Shown here one piece after another: positions 11,996-25,037 of a stretch of DNA of 64,000 nt. The notes beneath the pieces were generated by a model. The model worked only from the letters and a program-made list of their open reading frames with translations, had not been told where the DNA came from and did not search any database. The stretch spans positions 54,336,843-54,400,842 of the forward strand of contig NC_090282.1 in assembly GCF_037392515.1 (NCBI RefSeq). The letters run 5' to 3'. The position numbers and the translations under genes are program-made. The stretch comes from Haliotis asinina (Eukaryota > Mollusca > Gastropoda > Lepetellida > Haliotidae). Position 1 is the first letter of the stretch; each line of letters begins with the position of its first letter.

Positions 11996-12955
11996 TGCGA
12001 TAGTCTACAGAAGTATGGAACTTTCCAGCAGATTGATGGCATGACGATTTACTTGTATATCTTAGTGGCCGTAGCGAATGGAGTGTCAACTAGTGTTGCG
12101 CTTTGAATGTGTGCATCTTTTCCTAGGTACTATGTCTCAAATGAATGCCCTAATCAGTTGGCAAATTATATGAGACGAAGTCCGTCGTACTTATATTGTG
12201 AAATAGGCATTCAGGCACATATCATTTCCTGCCTGCGCATGTGCCCATACCCGCGTACAGAGTCTCGACAGTAATAACTCATTATAGCTGGACACTGACA
12301 CGTCTTCAAGTAACCATGGCGAGCTCCAACCTAATGTTTGTTACCTTTTTGCTAAATTCTGATAGTATGTCACCCTCTGTATTGTTCTGTATGAACTCTG
12401 AGACTAAACCAATAATGTGGAAATAACTCGACCGCACACAACTAATGATCCATACGTGATCCTTTGTTATCATGCCAGTACGATGTTGGTCCATGACGTC
12501 CACGGCATGGGGTGCCATTGTGGGCATAATCCGGTGCTGCTGTCTCCCTCCACGTTTGTCCACGATACGTGTGAGGCGATCCACGAGGCAACAAGATGCT
12601 GACAGATGTGTAATGAATGGAGACCTACATAGAAAAAAACCCAGAAACACGTTGTGCAAATTCCTGAAGGTGATATTTCTGAATGGCTGGACAATTCACA
12701 ATAAACTGGTGTGTAGTTGAAAATGTGTCCGTTCATGGACTTTATATATCTTGTTCATGTAGTTTATAGAGTGTTGTCACTGTCTCTACAAGAAATATTT
12801 GAGCAGTTAAATATCTGATCTTATCTGGACGCCTTTTCACGGGCTTTTATACATTCAAACAATAATCTATTTTAACATAAATGACGCTAATACTATATTT
12901 TTGTTCGAGACTATGTATGGTCATTCTAGGCACCCCCACCCACCCCACAAGTCTG
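11996..12955. other. Non-coding stretch
   Basis: Overlapping frames of 60-117 codons occur on both strands between 12241 and 12736 (an unusually open patch), but none shows a domain I can name. It could be a decayed transposase fragment; the evidence is insufficient. Confidence 0.35.
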
Positions 12956-12959
12956 TCTG

Positions 12960-12992
12960 TATGTATGTGTGTGTGTGTGTGGGGGGGGGGGG
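12960..12992. repeat. GT run and 12-base G run
   Basis: A (GT)n tract runs directly into a pure run of 12 G. Simple-sequence DNA. Confidence 0.95.
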
Positions 12993-13263
12993 AATTAGGT
13001 ATGTAGTATGTATTTTATTGCGTATCATTCCGCCAAGAAACAGTAGCAATGTTCTATAAACTACAAATATGAATGTTACAGTAGCTACAGATATATAGAA
13101 ATACAGAATAATCTGATACATAAATGATGCACATTACAGCAGTTTATCATATGCAGTATAGTCAAATGGAAGCACTATGAGGTAATATACAGGATTCATT
13201 TGAAATTGTAAGTATCATGCCATATTTTAGAAACAGTTTCAGGATTTCTGTTTGAAAATATTG

Positions 13264-13373
13264 TATGTATGTATGTATGTATGTATGTATGTATGTATGT
13301 ATGTATGTATGTATGTATGTATGTATGTGCGTGCGTGCGTGCGTGCGTGCGTGCGTGTGCGTGTGTGTGTAAT
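13264..13373. repeat. Tetranucleotide microsatellite (tatg)n then (cgtg)n
   Basis: About 15 copies of the ATGT tetramer followed by GTGC/GTGT tetramers. The shift from TATG to CGTG units suggests a point mutation spread by slippage. The open frame across it is a repeat artefact. Confidence 0.98.
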
Positions 13374-14144
13374 ATATGTATTATTCTCGAAATAAAATCC
13401 GCAGCGTGTCGACACTTGTCAGCGAACCCAGTCTCCGGTAAAACCTTCCTAATACATATTGAAACCCTTACAGTTTAAATATAGAACGTTATTCGAGGTA
13501 TTTTCATCCTCGTAAGTAGAAGGAGAAGATGCAAAGCTTCCCTCTCTGCATGTGGAGATATGGCTTGGAGCCAGGTGCACTTTCAGTGGGCACGACGTGC
13601 CGTGCCGTGGATGAGAGAGATCTCATGGAAAGATATACGTACTCGAAACAAAGGCTTCATGTTTAACAGGGTCTCCGCACATCGCGCTAACAAGTGCCAT
13701 TTTTGTGTCAAATTCTCCCTGACTTTGAGTCCCATCAAGTCGGAGATTTGGTCGCCGACATGAAAACCACAGAGCACTTGACTCCGGCTAAAGCAGGGCC
13801 ATGACCCTCCTCATGGCGGGTACCGTGAACAGACAAGATCTAGTTTCATGGACTGTGTAAACATACACTCACGTTTCATTGATTGTATTGTGGCACTGGG
13901 TGAAACAAGCGTCCCCTTCAAAGTCAATCTCCCGTCCTTACGTCCACGTATCTTTGAAGCCACAAAAGCCCCACAGCTGACGGTAAAAGTGGCTAAGTGA
14001 GACTCTCTGTTGTTGGATATTGTACGGAAACAGAACCATATTCTTTTATCGTTGTGATTTCTCCCTTCACTTAGCATAAAGGACCTTTCGCTATATTTCT
14101 GTTATGTCATGAAAATATTTCCTTTATAATGTCGTTGTGACATG
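13374..14144. other. Non-coding stretch
   Basis: Overlapping frames at 13560-13777 and 13811-14077 show no domains. No RNA gene or transposon ends seen. Confidence 0.35.
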
Positions 14145-14835
14145 ATGGTTTGTCCAATATTACATCAATGGGCGGTGTGCTGTCATGATGATTTGTTCAA
14201 TAAAGTAAAGTTTGCACGTTGGTGTCACACGATGATATGTCCGGTATAGCAAGGTTTGGACGTTGATGTTACATGATATGTCCGGTATAGCAAGGTTTGC
14301 ACGTTGATGTTACATGATGATATGTGCAGTATAGCAAGGTTTGCACGTTGATGTTACATGATGATATGTCCCGTATAGCAAGGTCTGCACGTTGATGTTA
14401 CATGATGATATGTCCAAAATAGCAAGGTCTGCACGTTGGTGTTACATGATGATATGTCCGGTATAGCAAGGTTTGCACGTTGATGTTACATGATGATATG
14501 TGCAGTATAGCAAGGTTTGCACGTTGATGTTACATGATGATATGTCCCGTATAGCAAGGTCTGCACGTTGGTGTTACATGATGATATGTGCAGTATAGCA
14601 AGGTTTGCACGTTGATGTTACATGATGATATGTCCAAAATAGCAAGGTCTGCACGTTGGTGTTACATGATGATATGTGCAGTATAGCAAGGTTTGCACGT
14701 TGATGTTACATGATGATACGTCCAAAATAGCAAGGTTTGCACGTTGATGTTACATGATGATATGTCCGGTATAGCAAGGTCAGCAGGTTGGTGTGGCATT
14801 ATGATATGTCCAACACAGCAAAACAGCACGTAGTT
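14145..14835. repeat. 44-bp minisatellite, about 15 copies
   Basis: The unit is gatatgtccggtatagcaag plus gtttgcacgttgatgttacatgat, repeated with a few alternating variants (gtccggt, gtgcagt, gtcccgt and gtccaaa at the same place). Edge units are more diverged (14150-14240 and 14770-14835), as expected for an array growing from its middle. Confidence 0.95.
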
Positions 14836-16861
14836 GTGACGTGGATCTTTCATTCCTGAACGTTGTTGTGATTTCACAAGAGAAATTTGTTTTCTCACCA
14901 TGAAGGTTAATTTTAAACTAATTAGAGAGTCTACTCCTTCGTCATGAGCTGGAGATGATAAAGTCATATGCAATTCGTCACACATAACACAATGTTTACA
15001 AATTGCATTTAATCACAGTGCAATCAATCAAACACCTGTACCAAGGATGGTAAGTATAGACACTACAAAAATGAGAAGGAAACAAACTGAGGCAGTGCAT
15101 GAACTTTATACAGCCTAGCATGTTACACACCCTCTCCCAAGTAGGGCACATTCAAGAATGTCACGTTTTATACATATAGGTCAATCTGGGAATATTTATT
15201 TTGGCCGGACATACCTCTCGCTTCTCAATATGTAAGATTTGTAGGTAAACGACTAGAGTTCGGCTTGATGATCGGGACGGAGAGATGGCGTTGGGGAAAG
15301 TTGAAGGGGATACCTCATCACGGATACCATTTCCACTATTTGCCTGGGAGATTAGAGTCGTTTGACCCTAAATGTCCCTGGTGTGGTCAACGCTTGGCAG
15401 CGTAGTGTGTGTGTGGCCATACATGAGAACGGGATGGAAGGCCTGTTGTTGTTGGGTTCATACCACAAGATGGTCACGTGACAACGGGATGTATGTACAC
15501 TTATTCGCAGGGAATACTTCAAACATATAAATATGTATCGCCTCGAAATACAGGATAAGTTGTCCTAATTAAACAATATATACGTCTTTGAAAAAAGTGA
15601 ACTACGGAATTCTGGGAGCGAATGAGCGTGGGAAAGTTACTTACCCTAGCCCTAACCCTGACTTTATTGTTAAACGTACCCCAACGAAGACAGGGACGCG
15701 TATCCTAGGACTAAAATTGTAAGTACACCAAGTTAAGGAAGTACTAAAACATCGAGTCGCGTTTTCAAAGATGGCCGGAAGTATCCGGAATTTTGTAGTC
15801 TTTCCGAAAGTTCACAAACACACATCGCGTTATCACTGTATCAATGGAATTGTCCAACACACATCAGTTTGAGTTTGACAGGAAATCAGTGATGATCCTG
15901 TTCTGTCAGGGGCGTAGCTACCATTATGAAAATACGGGCTTACACATGGTTTTTGCTATGAAAGTTGGCCAACCCTCAATACTATCTAAATATTACAGTT
16001 CTACAGCCCATCGTACAACAACGAAACAAGGGATGTGCTACATGCCTGTCTGTGATTTGTAGTGAACCGAGAAGCGCGGAACATATTGACAGCTGTCTCC
16101 TTTAAGCGCCGGTCGCCCATTGAGGACAGTAACTAAGATGGCGACAGTCCACATAGTCCTTTTGCTGTTACGAATACATAACAGTGACACTGTACAAGCC
16201 TGAAACCAGAAACCTGCCAGTGGGTTCCATAATTCTCTAGGTCCGAGTGTCTCGGGTATATACATAAACTCCGTGTTGTGTTGACAATATCTGATAAACA
16301 AGTCCAGCTTGTCTCGCGGAAGTGATTTGTAGCTGGCAGCATTTTATAATGCCTCGACTTAATGTAGATAAGAAAATATCGGCGACGTCTCGTCATGTTA
16401 GTTTTCACCAGACTTAGTAGGAAACAATAAAGTATTGAGCCTCATACTGTAGCAAAATGCCTGTCACACGCCAGAAACTGCCACCTGGCCATATAGGATA
16501 TGACTGTCCTTACGTCTGTACCTGTAACCATGGGAACACCTGCATGATGATTTTGAATAGCTCATGATATTCTTCATATTCTTCTGTGCTGGTGGCCATG
16601 GTAGTTCAATGTCGGTGAAGCCAAGCTGACGTTCCTTGCGTAACCTTTAACAAAGGACGCTCTGAAGCTCAACTCTGGTTCCCCTTCCAGTCTTCATCTT
16701 CTCGAAATTTTTAAACTTATGTTCGTTTGAAATTTCATTCTGTGTATGTCGATAGTTATCCGTCTGTATGGGATCGTGATGTTATTGGAGCCCCACGGAG
16801 TTCACTTGCCACATGGCCGACGCTTTGATTCTAAGGAAACATTAGACAGGGTCTTCCCATT
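14836..16861. other. Non-coding stretch with a possible inverted-repeat element
   Basis: No gene recognised. At 15600-15807, gaactacggaattc faces tccggaattttgtagtc with about 190 bases between, a weak inverted-terminal arrangement that could be a small MITE. Frames at 16038-16408 and 15844-16062 have no domains. Confidence 0.3.
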
Positions 16862-17205
16862 TTCTGGATCTCCTCATCTCCTGGGTCTCCCCGTCTCCCT
16901 GGTCTTCCAGTCTCCTGGGTCTCCCCGTCTCCCTGGTCTTCCAGTCTCCTGGGTGTCCCCGTCTCCCTGGTCTTCCCGTCTACTGGGTCTCCCCGTCTCC
17001 CTGGTCTTCCCGTCTCCTGGGTCTCCCCGTCTCCCTGGTCTTCCCGTCTACTGGGTCTCCCCGTCTCCCTGATCTTCTCGTCTCCTGGGTCTCCCCGTCT
17101 CCCTGGTCTTCCAGTCTCCTGGGTGTCCCCGTCTCCCTGGTCTTCCCGTCTACTGGGTCTCCCCGTCTTCTGGTCTTTTCGTCTGGGTCTCCCAGTCTCT
17201 ATCTA
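16862..17205. repeat. 34-bp pyrimidine-rich minisatellite, about 10 copies
   Basis: The unit is gtctccccgtctccctgg plus tcttcccgtctcctgg, with variants cagtctcc and cgtctact. The strand is strongly pyrimidine-biased over about 340 bp. The plus-strand frame at 16746-17072 reads it as a Pro/Ser/Leu repeat, but 34 is not a multiple of 3 and all frames cycle, so this is not evidence of coding. Confidence 0.95.
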
Positions 17206-17925
17206 ACGAATGGCGACAACATCACTTTTTAAATAGGAAATATACGTTATTGAAATACTTTACTGGTTTTAGCCGCTAACAAAGATGGGTTGCGATATAT
17301 TTCTGGTAAGATTAATTGCAACATTAATCAAGATCATGTCGCCCAGTTGAACGCCGAATACAAACATTCCCAACATCAGTCGTCGAAACGGTGATTAATT
17401 CTAGAATTTCCTGGATTCTCAACAACAAAACAATGTTCTCCTGCGAATTAAGGTGTCTCAAAGAAGGATATATTTGATCGTGTACCCGGTAGATCCACAA
17501 GATTACTTCAATACTCACAAAAGGTGATAAATGATGGCACTATAGCCAGTACAAGCTAACATTTTGACAAATTAGAAGTTTAACTGAAGGGATATGTTTG
17601 ACCATACCAGTGTGGTATAGATGGCAACCACAGAGCCGTGCTGGTAGCCTAGGAGGCGCAAATAACGGAGACCCCCGAGTAAACATAGTGTCATGTATTG
17701 GCGGTACACTTATCCCATTTGCTTGAAACATATACACGTGCTGAAGGTACACACTGGCAGGATGTCCTTGCTGTATCTAGAGTGCCGTTAATTCCATCAA
17801 CAGTTTACCAGGTAGGCGACAATTCCCTGTCCGAGGTGTAATAAACCTGAACTGACACTCCCGTTTTAAGCAACGAACGGATACAGGATAGATGGTTGCA
17901 ACAGTCCTGTGATGAGGTTTCTCTG
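17206..17925. other. Non-coding stretch
   Basis: Nothing recognised apart from short chance frames. Confidence 0.35.
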
Positions 17926-18398
17926 ACCGATGATGTGTAGTGCCCGGAGGACGACGATGTGCATGGATGGCTGTAGTCACTTGTTGGGAGACCACGAGGG
18001 TTCTCTGACTGATGATAGTGTCCGGGGGGCAACGATGTGCATGTATGGCTGTAGTCACTTGTTGGGAGACCACGAGGGTTCTTTGACTGATGATAGTGTC
18101 TGGGGGGCAACGATGTGCATGTATGGCTGTAGTCACTTGTTGGGAGACCACGAGGGTTCTCTGACTGATGATGTGTAGTGTCCGGGGGACAACGATGTGC
18201 ATGTATGGCTGTAGTCACTTGTTGGGAGACCACGAGGGTTCTCTGACTGATGATGTGTAGTGTCCGGGGGACAACGATGTGCATGTATGGCTGTAGTCAC
18301 TTGTTGGGAGACCACGTGGGTTCTCTGACTGATGATAGTATCCGGGGGACAACGATGTGCATGTATGGCTGTAGTCACTTGTTGGGAGACCACGAGGG
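17926..18398. repeat. 78/82-bp minisatellite, six copies
   Basis: Each unit holds caacgatgtgcatgtatggc, tgtagtcacttgttgggaga and ccacgagggttctctgactg. The junction is either tgatgatgtgta or tgatgata, which gives 82- or 78-bp units. Minus-strand frames of 86-159 codons read this as a His/Ser/Thr-rich repeat. Because the two unit lengths shift the frame, these are repeat artefacts. Confidence 0.95.
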
Positions 18399-19619
18399 GT
18401 CAATTTACTGGTCATTGACTGAAATGTGGTATTATTCACCTTGAAGGTGAAGGTCATTAAACGACAAGTGGACACTAGTATCATCTGATATCGTCTTAAG
18501 TGGCGAGCAGAAGCGTGGTATGATGTCTTCACTTTTTCCAGCCTGCTTGGTACGATAAGGGTCTATTTGTATGTGAAGTGCAGTAGGGTCTCTTATGTGA
18601 CTTTAAACTGGTTCCATGTGAAAGACTTTGCCAATCGATAATGTGCATCCGAGAACCTAGGGCTGGCTTAGACCATGTGTTTGTTCAAGCTTATTTTGCA
18701 TAGTAAGGTGATATTATCCTGACCCACTTAGAACTTCAAGGGTTTCTACTAACCCCAACCCCTTACCCCATTGTCAATACTTGATAGGGAATTAACCTGA
18801 TCCCAAACTCCACATGTTTGCCTCGTACAGAGCCGGATCTGGGTAGAGGCACGTGCTTCCCATGTCAATCAACCTCAAAAGTTTGACACTAGAGGGCGAC
18901 ACTGCATAGAGGTCACTTGCCGACACCCAACATGGCGCAAAGTGACAACGGTAGGCATTATTGAGGTGACTACAACCCACGATAGCACACCTAATTAACG
19001 TAAAATGAGATCCTCTTCGTGCTAACAACTGGGCTGGGACAGCAGGTTGAGCAGTACACCGCTACTGTTTATCGCCGCTGGAGACAGACTATCTCCCCTA
19101 ACAAAGTCCTATCTAAAGAGACACTCGAACTATCTAGTGAACAGGGGCATTGTATAATGAAGATGAAAACTGTCTATTGTGGAGACTTGTATTTTATCAG
19201 AAGTACTTGATGTCTTGATGAGAGCTACTTATACCTGACGTCTCAATCGTGATGTTGGGGTAGAACGCCGGCCGATGGCGGACCAGTAGCTGATAACGTT
19301 GGAGCGCAGAGCGGAGAGTTGTATCAAATGTCGCTAGAACAACAAGCCACGCTGAGCACACAAATATATTCTGCTCGCAAACTTAGCGCTTCAGATAATG
19401 AAAATCAAAGAAACAAAATGAAATTATAAACTTTCACATCAAAAAGACAGTTTTGTTTGTTTAGGATGGGAGAATAAAAACAATACCCGGTAAAATAGGA
19501 GAGCTTCGTAGAGCTTCTTGTCAAGTTGTAGAGTTGCATTCATATGTTATTAATAAACTGCAAGGTGGAACTGCCACACGTACCCTAAACAAATATATTA
19601 CCCAATACAGACCATGTTA
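18399..19619. other. Non-coding stretch
   Basis: No gene or element recognised. Confidence 0.35.
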
Positions 19620-19758
19620 ATCTAGAATTTGTCTAGATCACCACAATTTCAAGAAATGTTTCTGAAAATGATAAAAGTCTCCTAGTTCCTTTTAGTCATA
19701 TTTTATAAATGTAATTCAGGCACCGTATTTTTTTATCAATAAACTTTGTGCATTTCAG
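19620..19758 (+). mobile_element. Degraded copy of TA-flanked MITE (family B)
   Basis: Shares tctagaa..tgtctaga, ttctgaaaatgataaaagtc, tcctagttcc and the terminal tgcatttcagaga with the better copy at 26579-26763. The terminus is mutated (cagagaatag instead of cagagacta), so it is an old copy. Confidence 0.5.
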
Positions 19759-21040
19759 AGAATAGTATTTAGATCCCTACCTGCTGCACCAGGTCAAGTG
19801 ACAGGCAGTCGTCACTGTACACACTCAGGTACGAAACCTCGTAGTATACATGGGGCAGTGGAAGATATGACTGTTGTAGTCCAGCTAGGAATTCCTTTGG
19901 TACAAGTAACAGTATCAACATCTCTGTTTCAGAAAGATGACACAAAAAGTGCTATCTGCCATATGTGGACGTCATACGCACTGGGGGATCAACGGGTACA
20001 CTGTTTTAGCGGCGCGGCATATAGAAAGGCCTGTTGACTGTCCTTATTCCACATCCAAATACAACAGTATTTATTTAACATTTTCTTGAGTTCTCAACTG
20101 AGTAAGATCACCTCTCTACCAAAAATATATTTTGATTATAAACATCGGCGCCGGTCTCCGCGCCATTAAAGCACACTTAGCGTTCATCCATGTTGCAATG
20201 TCCTGAGCTCGGTTGTTTTATAGACTACGCTGTCAGCGCCAACAAACAATAATGTGTGATTTTAACACTCAGCACAAAATACACGTCTTTTATTCCACGC
20301 GGTTACTGGCCAACAAACCAGATCATATTTCAAAGAACATTACTCTGAAAGTTTTCAGTTTCTGTCATTCACTCTTGCACCCTATGCTCAATGCCTGGTA
20401 TATTTATCCTAAGAAAGACGCCTAACAGTTTCACCACATACACGACGTGAAGCACCACCTGTAAATGGACACTCGTTGAAAGCGGCAGGAATTCTGTTTA
20501 TTATTGAGTGGTTTCCACCGGAACAAAGCACGGCGACGTGGAAACCAGATAAATACACATGCTACATACCCGCTGAGTGACGGTTTAACAAACAAAACAT
20601 TCATATAAAATATATCCATTTCACTAGCAGATGCGGAAATATGCAAACTGACAAGACAGGGACAAGGCAACTGACAGCAGCCGAAGACAAAGGAAGATAC
20701 TGCTACCGTAAATGTTCTGTGGAACTGCTCGGTTTTACCAGGCCGAGGGATATACTGCAACTGGTCATCTCAATCTACATATCCTTGAATATAATGTTAA
20801 TCTTTCCTCCAGATGTGTGATGTGCATATGTTAAAGTCATGTTCATAATGAGACAATATGTATATTTGTGTAACTGTAGAAAGTCACTCTGAATATCGCC
20901 TGATTCACTCAGGCAATGTATAACATCGTATATTAACTATCAGCTAAATGTAGTATACTGCACGTTTAAGGCAATTACGGAATGAAAATTAAAATGCACC
21001 GGTTCACAGATCAGTGATAGATATGGCTCCAGGCATGGAA
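19759..21040. other. Non-coding stretch
   Basis: No supported gene. Frames at 19798-20037, 20213-20425 and 20431-20760 have no recognised domain. Confidence 0.35.
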
Positions 21041-21090
21041 AACTCCCAGCATCCACCTTATTCACTAGATCTGGTTCCGAAAGACCTAAA
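21041..21090 (+). pseudogene. Possible mariner transposase fragment
   Basis: Codons 21050-21085 read HPPYSLDLVPKD, close to the HPPYSPDLxPxD signature around the third catalytic Asp of mariner-family transposases. No upstream block with the second Asp is visible and the downstream residues do not clearly match, so the fragment is very short or the match is fortuitous. Confidence 0.3.
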
Positions 21091-21730
21091 CAATAAAGTC
21101 ACCGTAATTGCGAACAACCTTTTGGACACCCAAGAGCGTAGGATACATTGTTTGGCAAAGCTGCGTCAGTGTTTAAGGGATTTTGTTTTCTGTTGGTCCG
21201 ATGTTTTCACCTGAGACTGAACTAATGGAGACAAAAAAAACTGTTATTCAACCGTTATTGGATGTAACCAGAGACCATATGGTCTGTTGTATAGTCTCTG
21301 GTGTAAATGGAAATAATAGTAATTTCCGATTGTATAGCGAGGTGACTTTTTCCGTAGAGATTACGGTATGAAGGTGTGCGCTAGAGGAATTCGATAAATA
21401 TTCCGTGATATTCTGGAAAGGAAAGGTGACGTGTCAGACATAACTAGAAGTTTATTCTGACAGAACAAAATACATTTAAAGAGGATAGTTTATCTTGGCA
21501 TCAGCTGCCCCGCTGACTCTCTGCTCTCAAAAACAGCGGCATTAAGGCTGCCAACATGTTCAGGAAAGCAACAACATGGAAATGTTCTATATGCCATAAG
21601 GAGAAAATACTTAAAAACTAGCAGGAATGATTCCTGCAATAGTGTAATATTAACTCTTGTTGAAACCAGTTTGTAAAACACGACCTCAAACACCATAACC
21701 GGACCATTTAGTACTGCTATGTGAAATCCC
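21091..21730. other. Non-coding stretch
   Basis: Contains a perfect small palindrome, agaccatatggtct, near 21273, followed by a second arm (agtctctgg) at about 21292. Otherwise nothing recognised. Confidence 0.35.
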
Positions 21731-21731
21731 T

Positions 21732-21990
21732 TATCGATATTACGTCAGTGGGATATCGAGATTGCTGGCTAAACACAGGTGAGCTGAGACGGTATTAACT
21801 GAACTATCGATATTACGTCAGTGGGATATCGAGATTGTTGGCTAAACACAGGTGAGCTGAGACGGTATTAACTGAACTATCGATGTTACGTCAGTGGGAT
21901 ATCGAGATTGTTGGCTAAACACAGGTGAGCTGAGACGGTATTAACTGAACTATCGATATTACGTCAGTGGGATATCGAGATTGTTGGCTC
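21732..21990. repeat. 73-bp tandem repeat, 3.5 copies
   Basis: Units begin tatcgatattacgtcagtgg at 21732, 21805, 21878 and 21951. They contain a cAMP-response-element-like core (ttacgtca) and two GATATCGA-type near-palindromes. Copies differ by single bases only. Confidence 0.95.
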
Positions 21991-24912
21991 AACTGTGTAT
22001 TGACTACAGAAGCTGATCATGACCCAGGCTAACCTCCAGTCTCTGAAATAAACATATTTGATGAGTCAAAGACAAGCTTGGTTGAAGTATCTTTGTAATA
22101 TGCATTTTAAATTGACAAGAACACTACTTCTTTTCCTTAAACTATATTAAAGGCGTGCACACGTAATATGGGATATTTATATTGGTTTTAGGATCTGCAT
22201 GAGTGTCCACCGAGTGCCTGCAGACTATACAATATTGACGTCGGTTTCGCCAGTGAATGAAACAACAGATTTATGTATACACAATGAATATTGTATTTGA
22301 TTCGTATCAGTTTGACAATAGTCTCTTGTCCTTCAAAAACATGTGTACACATGTTTCAGTTCATATATTTGACAAACAAACAAGAATTCATAGGGTTTGA
22401 AAACAGTACAGACAACTGCTGTCAGATTGGCATTTGTGTGCTGATTTTTATTTTGCCTGGATTGAATGGTTTTCCAGTGCCATGAACCTTACATCATTTT
22501 AATATATACTTCCTAGTTAAGGGCAATATTCTGTTGAGATGTTGTGTAAAAATATCATACATAAAAAGAAAGAAAGAAACCTCTGTATGAGATAACGTCA
22601 ATTTCCTATGATAATGCCCTTGGTAAACCCTTTCTCCCATTACAATGAGGGATTTGGAGGACCACGCGTCCGTCACTCAACAAAGGACGCGACAAAGCCG
22701 CCTAAGTACGACACATCTATGACAACCAATAAATACAATGTCGTAATATAGACCTTACGATCTTGATCTGTAATTTATTACACCCTCTCTTGTGTAAATG
22801 ACAGGTGTGGTCCCCGGTCGGAGTATGGAGTACGGGCTCGCCACTCCGACTGCACAAGGCCGGAACCTCTTGGTCTCAGCTGAACTGATAAATTCGCGAC
22901 CTGAACATTCACCTATCGCCACTGCTGATAAAGTCTCGGAACCAACATTTAGTCGCCCGCACTACCCCGCGACAGACACAAATTTAAATATTTGTTCATG
23001 TCAAGCAGTTAAAAAGCTCCCAACCCTGAGGGCGTGTGGAGACTAATGACAGTTGTGGGTTAGTGGGTATCGAGGGGCAGGTCAGATGGGAGGTGACGTT
23101 TGGGCTACCCTGAGAATACTAGACTGAGGGTACTATACATCATAACATCTTGCTCAGACTCTTTGATGAACAGTGAGAGGATGTGTCAACTGAGAAACAG
23201 GACAGTAGCCTGTATAACAATAGTTAACATTTGGTGTACAATGATTACTTGTCTGAATCCAACACACCGTGTGTATACGAGTGTCAGTAAAATGTATGTG
23301 ATATCTATCAAGCACATCTAAAACACGTAAACCTAAGATCACAATCGTGTTAATGCAGCCACATGTGAAGCTAGCAGGCTTCACAAGGCTTTCTATATTT
23401 TCTTTATTGCTAATATCCTTGGTTTCCTAACCGACACGGACTGTAACAATAGTGCTGTGTGTAAGCCTGCCCACAGATATCTCCCCTCGCTTAGGCCTAT
23501 GCTTGTGAAGCCAAACTGACAGTCTCTCTGTGGCTCCTTGTACTAATTCCCATGAAGCTGTCCAGATGATGGTGTAATTCCCTATAGCAAGCGGCTGCCG
23601 TGCGGGGAGCATAATGAATCTACCGTACACTCTACAACGTGTTGGTATATTATCATAATATCACGTCTCTATCTAAGAACGCCGGGTCGGGTCGTTCTTT
23701 ATTTAGTCGCAATGAGCGGACTTAGCCAGTGTCGATTGAACTTTATAACCTAAGCTGGCACATCGCTGCGACTTGCCGACAACATTAGCTAGGTCAGTAC
23801 TGTAGCTTCACTCCTGTTGTCAATACACAGGGGCATGTACAGGAATGCAAGAATCTCATAATTATACTGTTTGTAAATGCTCCACATCACGAAATGATAC
23901 TGTGGAACAAAATGCACGGATTGTTTTAGATCTCTTAATCTGAGATTTTAGTTATTTCAGAGAAAACTCGGACAACAAGAGAAAGGTGGCATATCTAATG
24001 TAATTTGTTACGAATCGGTTTGTTACCCTATAAATGTTACATGTATATATAGCGAATCAGTGTTCCTGATGGCAAGGAGAAGGTGGAAATTAAATATGTG
24101 TGACAAGTACTCCTACAGATTTGTAAGCGTGTAGTTCCACGTCAGGTCCTATTGGTAGCGTGGTCTTTTCGTGATCCAAGCCACCCATCCGGACACACTG
24201 TGACAAGACTATTAAAGCTATATCGCCTTCCAGTGTGGGACGCACTGCAGCACACATGTGCAACACATGGCAACTTTTAAACCACGACACCAATGCAAAC
24301 CATAGCAAGCATAAATAAAACTTTAATTATGATACAGACTTGTTAAACTATTGTCTCAAGACATTTCACGGCTAGTGTACAACTATTTGCACTATGCTTT
24401 CACCCAATAATCCACGCTACATGGACTGTGTGTCCTGGTGAAGGTTGGGATCCATTACATCAATGTAACATGCTGACTTGTCATAAGCCAGGACCCCCCT
24501 GAATCAAGAAGTTGTCATTATATGATTGTATACCATGACAAAGTGGAGAAGGATGACACCTACCAGAATGAGACAACAGCAGACGACAGAGAGCTTCATG
24601 TTGACGTCTGCTGTCTCAGCCGGTCACTTCAGACATCCGATTCTGGTCCTTGCTGAAATTCCTGCCCCAAACGGTACTCCTGTACGTTTAATACAGGAAT
24701 CAAGGAGCACGCACTATCACCGACGTCTATTTGGGATCCAGATCGGAAGAATGTGCATCCACACAGCCGCTAAAGAGTGACTCAGTCAAGTCACACTTCC
24801 TGGCAACTGACGCCAAAGTTGGAAGAGCTGTCCCAGTCGTCCGTTTTGTATCTACTCACGGGCACCTTCAGCTGGCTCACCCACTCCCTCCTGTCTTCTA
24901 TAACCACTCTTT
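21991..24912. other. Non-coding stretch
   Basis: No gene recognised. A lone terminus of the TA-flanked MITE family (agtctctgaaataaacatat) lies at 22038-22057 without a partner end. Frames at 22798-23046 and 24526-24780 are unrecognised. Confidence 0.35.
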
Positions 24913-25037
24913 CCCTCTCTCCTTCTCACCCAGGCTGGTTCAACATGGGCTACCTGCCCCCATACCTGTCCCAGATGGTCGGAGGGACCACCCTACAAAC
25001 AACGGCTGTCCAATCCCTAGGCAGGCCCGGTAGTTGA
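24913..25037 (+). CDS. Candidate terminal exon of an unidentified gene
   Basis: A long pyrimidine tract (about 24895-24931: ctctttccctctctccttct then cacccag) ends in a good AG acceptor at 24930-24931. The frame after it reads GWFNMGYLPPYLSQMV and about 18 more residues to TGA at 25035-25037. The composition (Gly, Pro, Tyr, amphipathic spacing) looks more like protein than the surrounding frames. However, no upstream exon was found with confidence and I do not recognise the peptide. The frame is open back to 24777, so chance remains a serious alternative. Confidence 0.25.

Noticed and set aside
12241..12736. Several overlapping frames on both strands suggesting a transposase fragment
   Set aside because: No block matches a transposase family I can name; reported only as an open patch.
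15640..15665. ccctagccctaaccctgac resembling telomere repeats
   Set aside because: Only about two and a half imperfect copies. Far too short for an interstitial telomere.
16746..17072. Pro/Ser/Leu repeat frame in the pyrimidine-rich array
   Set aside because: The 34-bp period is not a multiple of 3, so the repeat cycles through frames. Nothing suggests selection for one.
17777..18532. His/Ser/Thr-rich repeat frames up to 159 codons on the minus strand
   Set aside because: Artefacts of the 78/82-bp minisatellite; the two unit lengths shift the reading frame.
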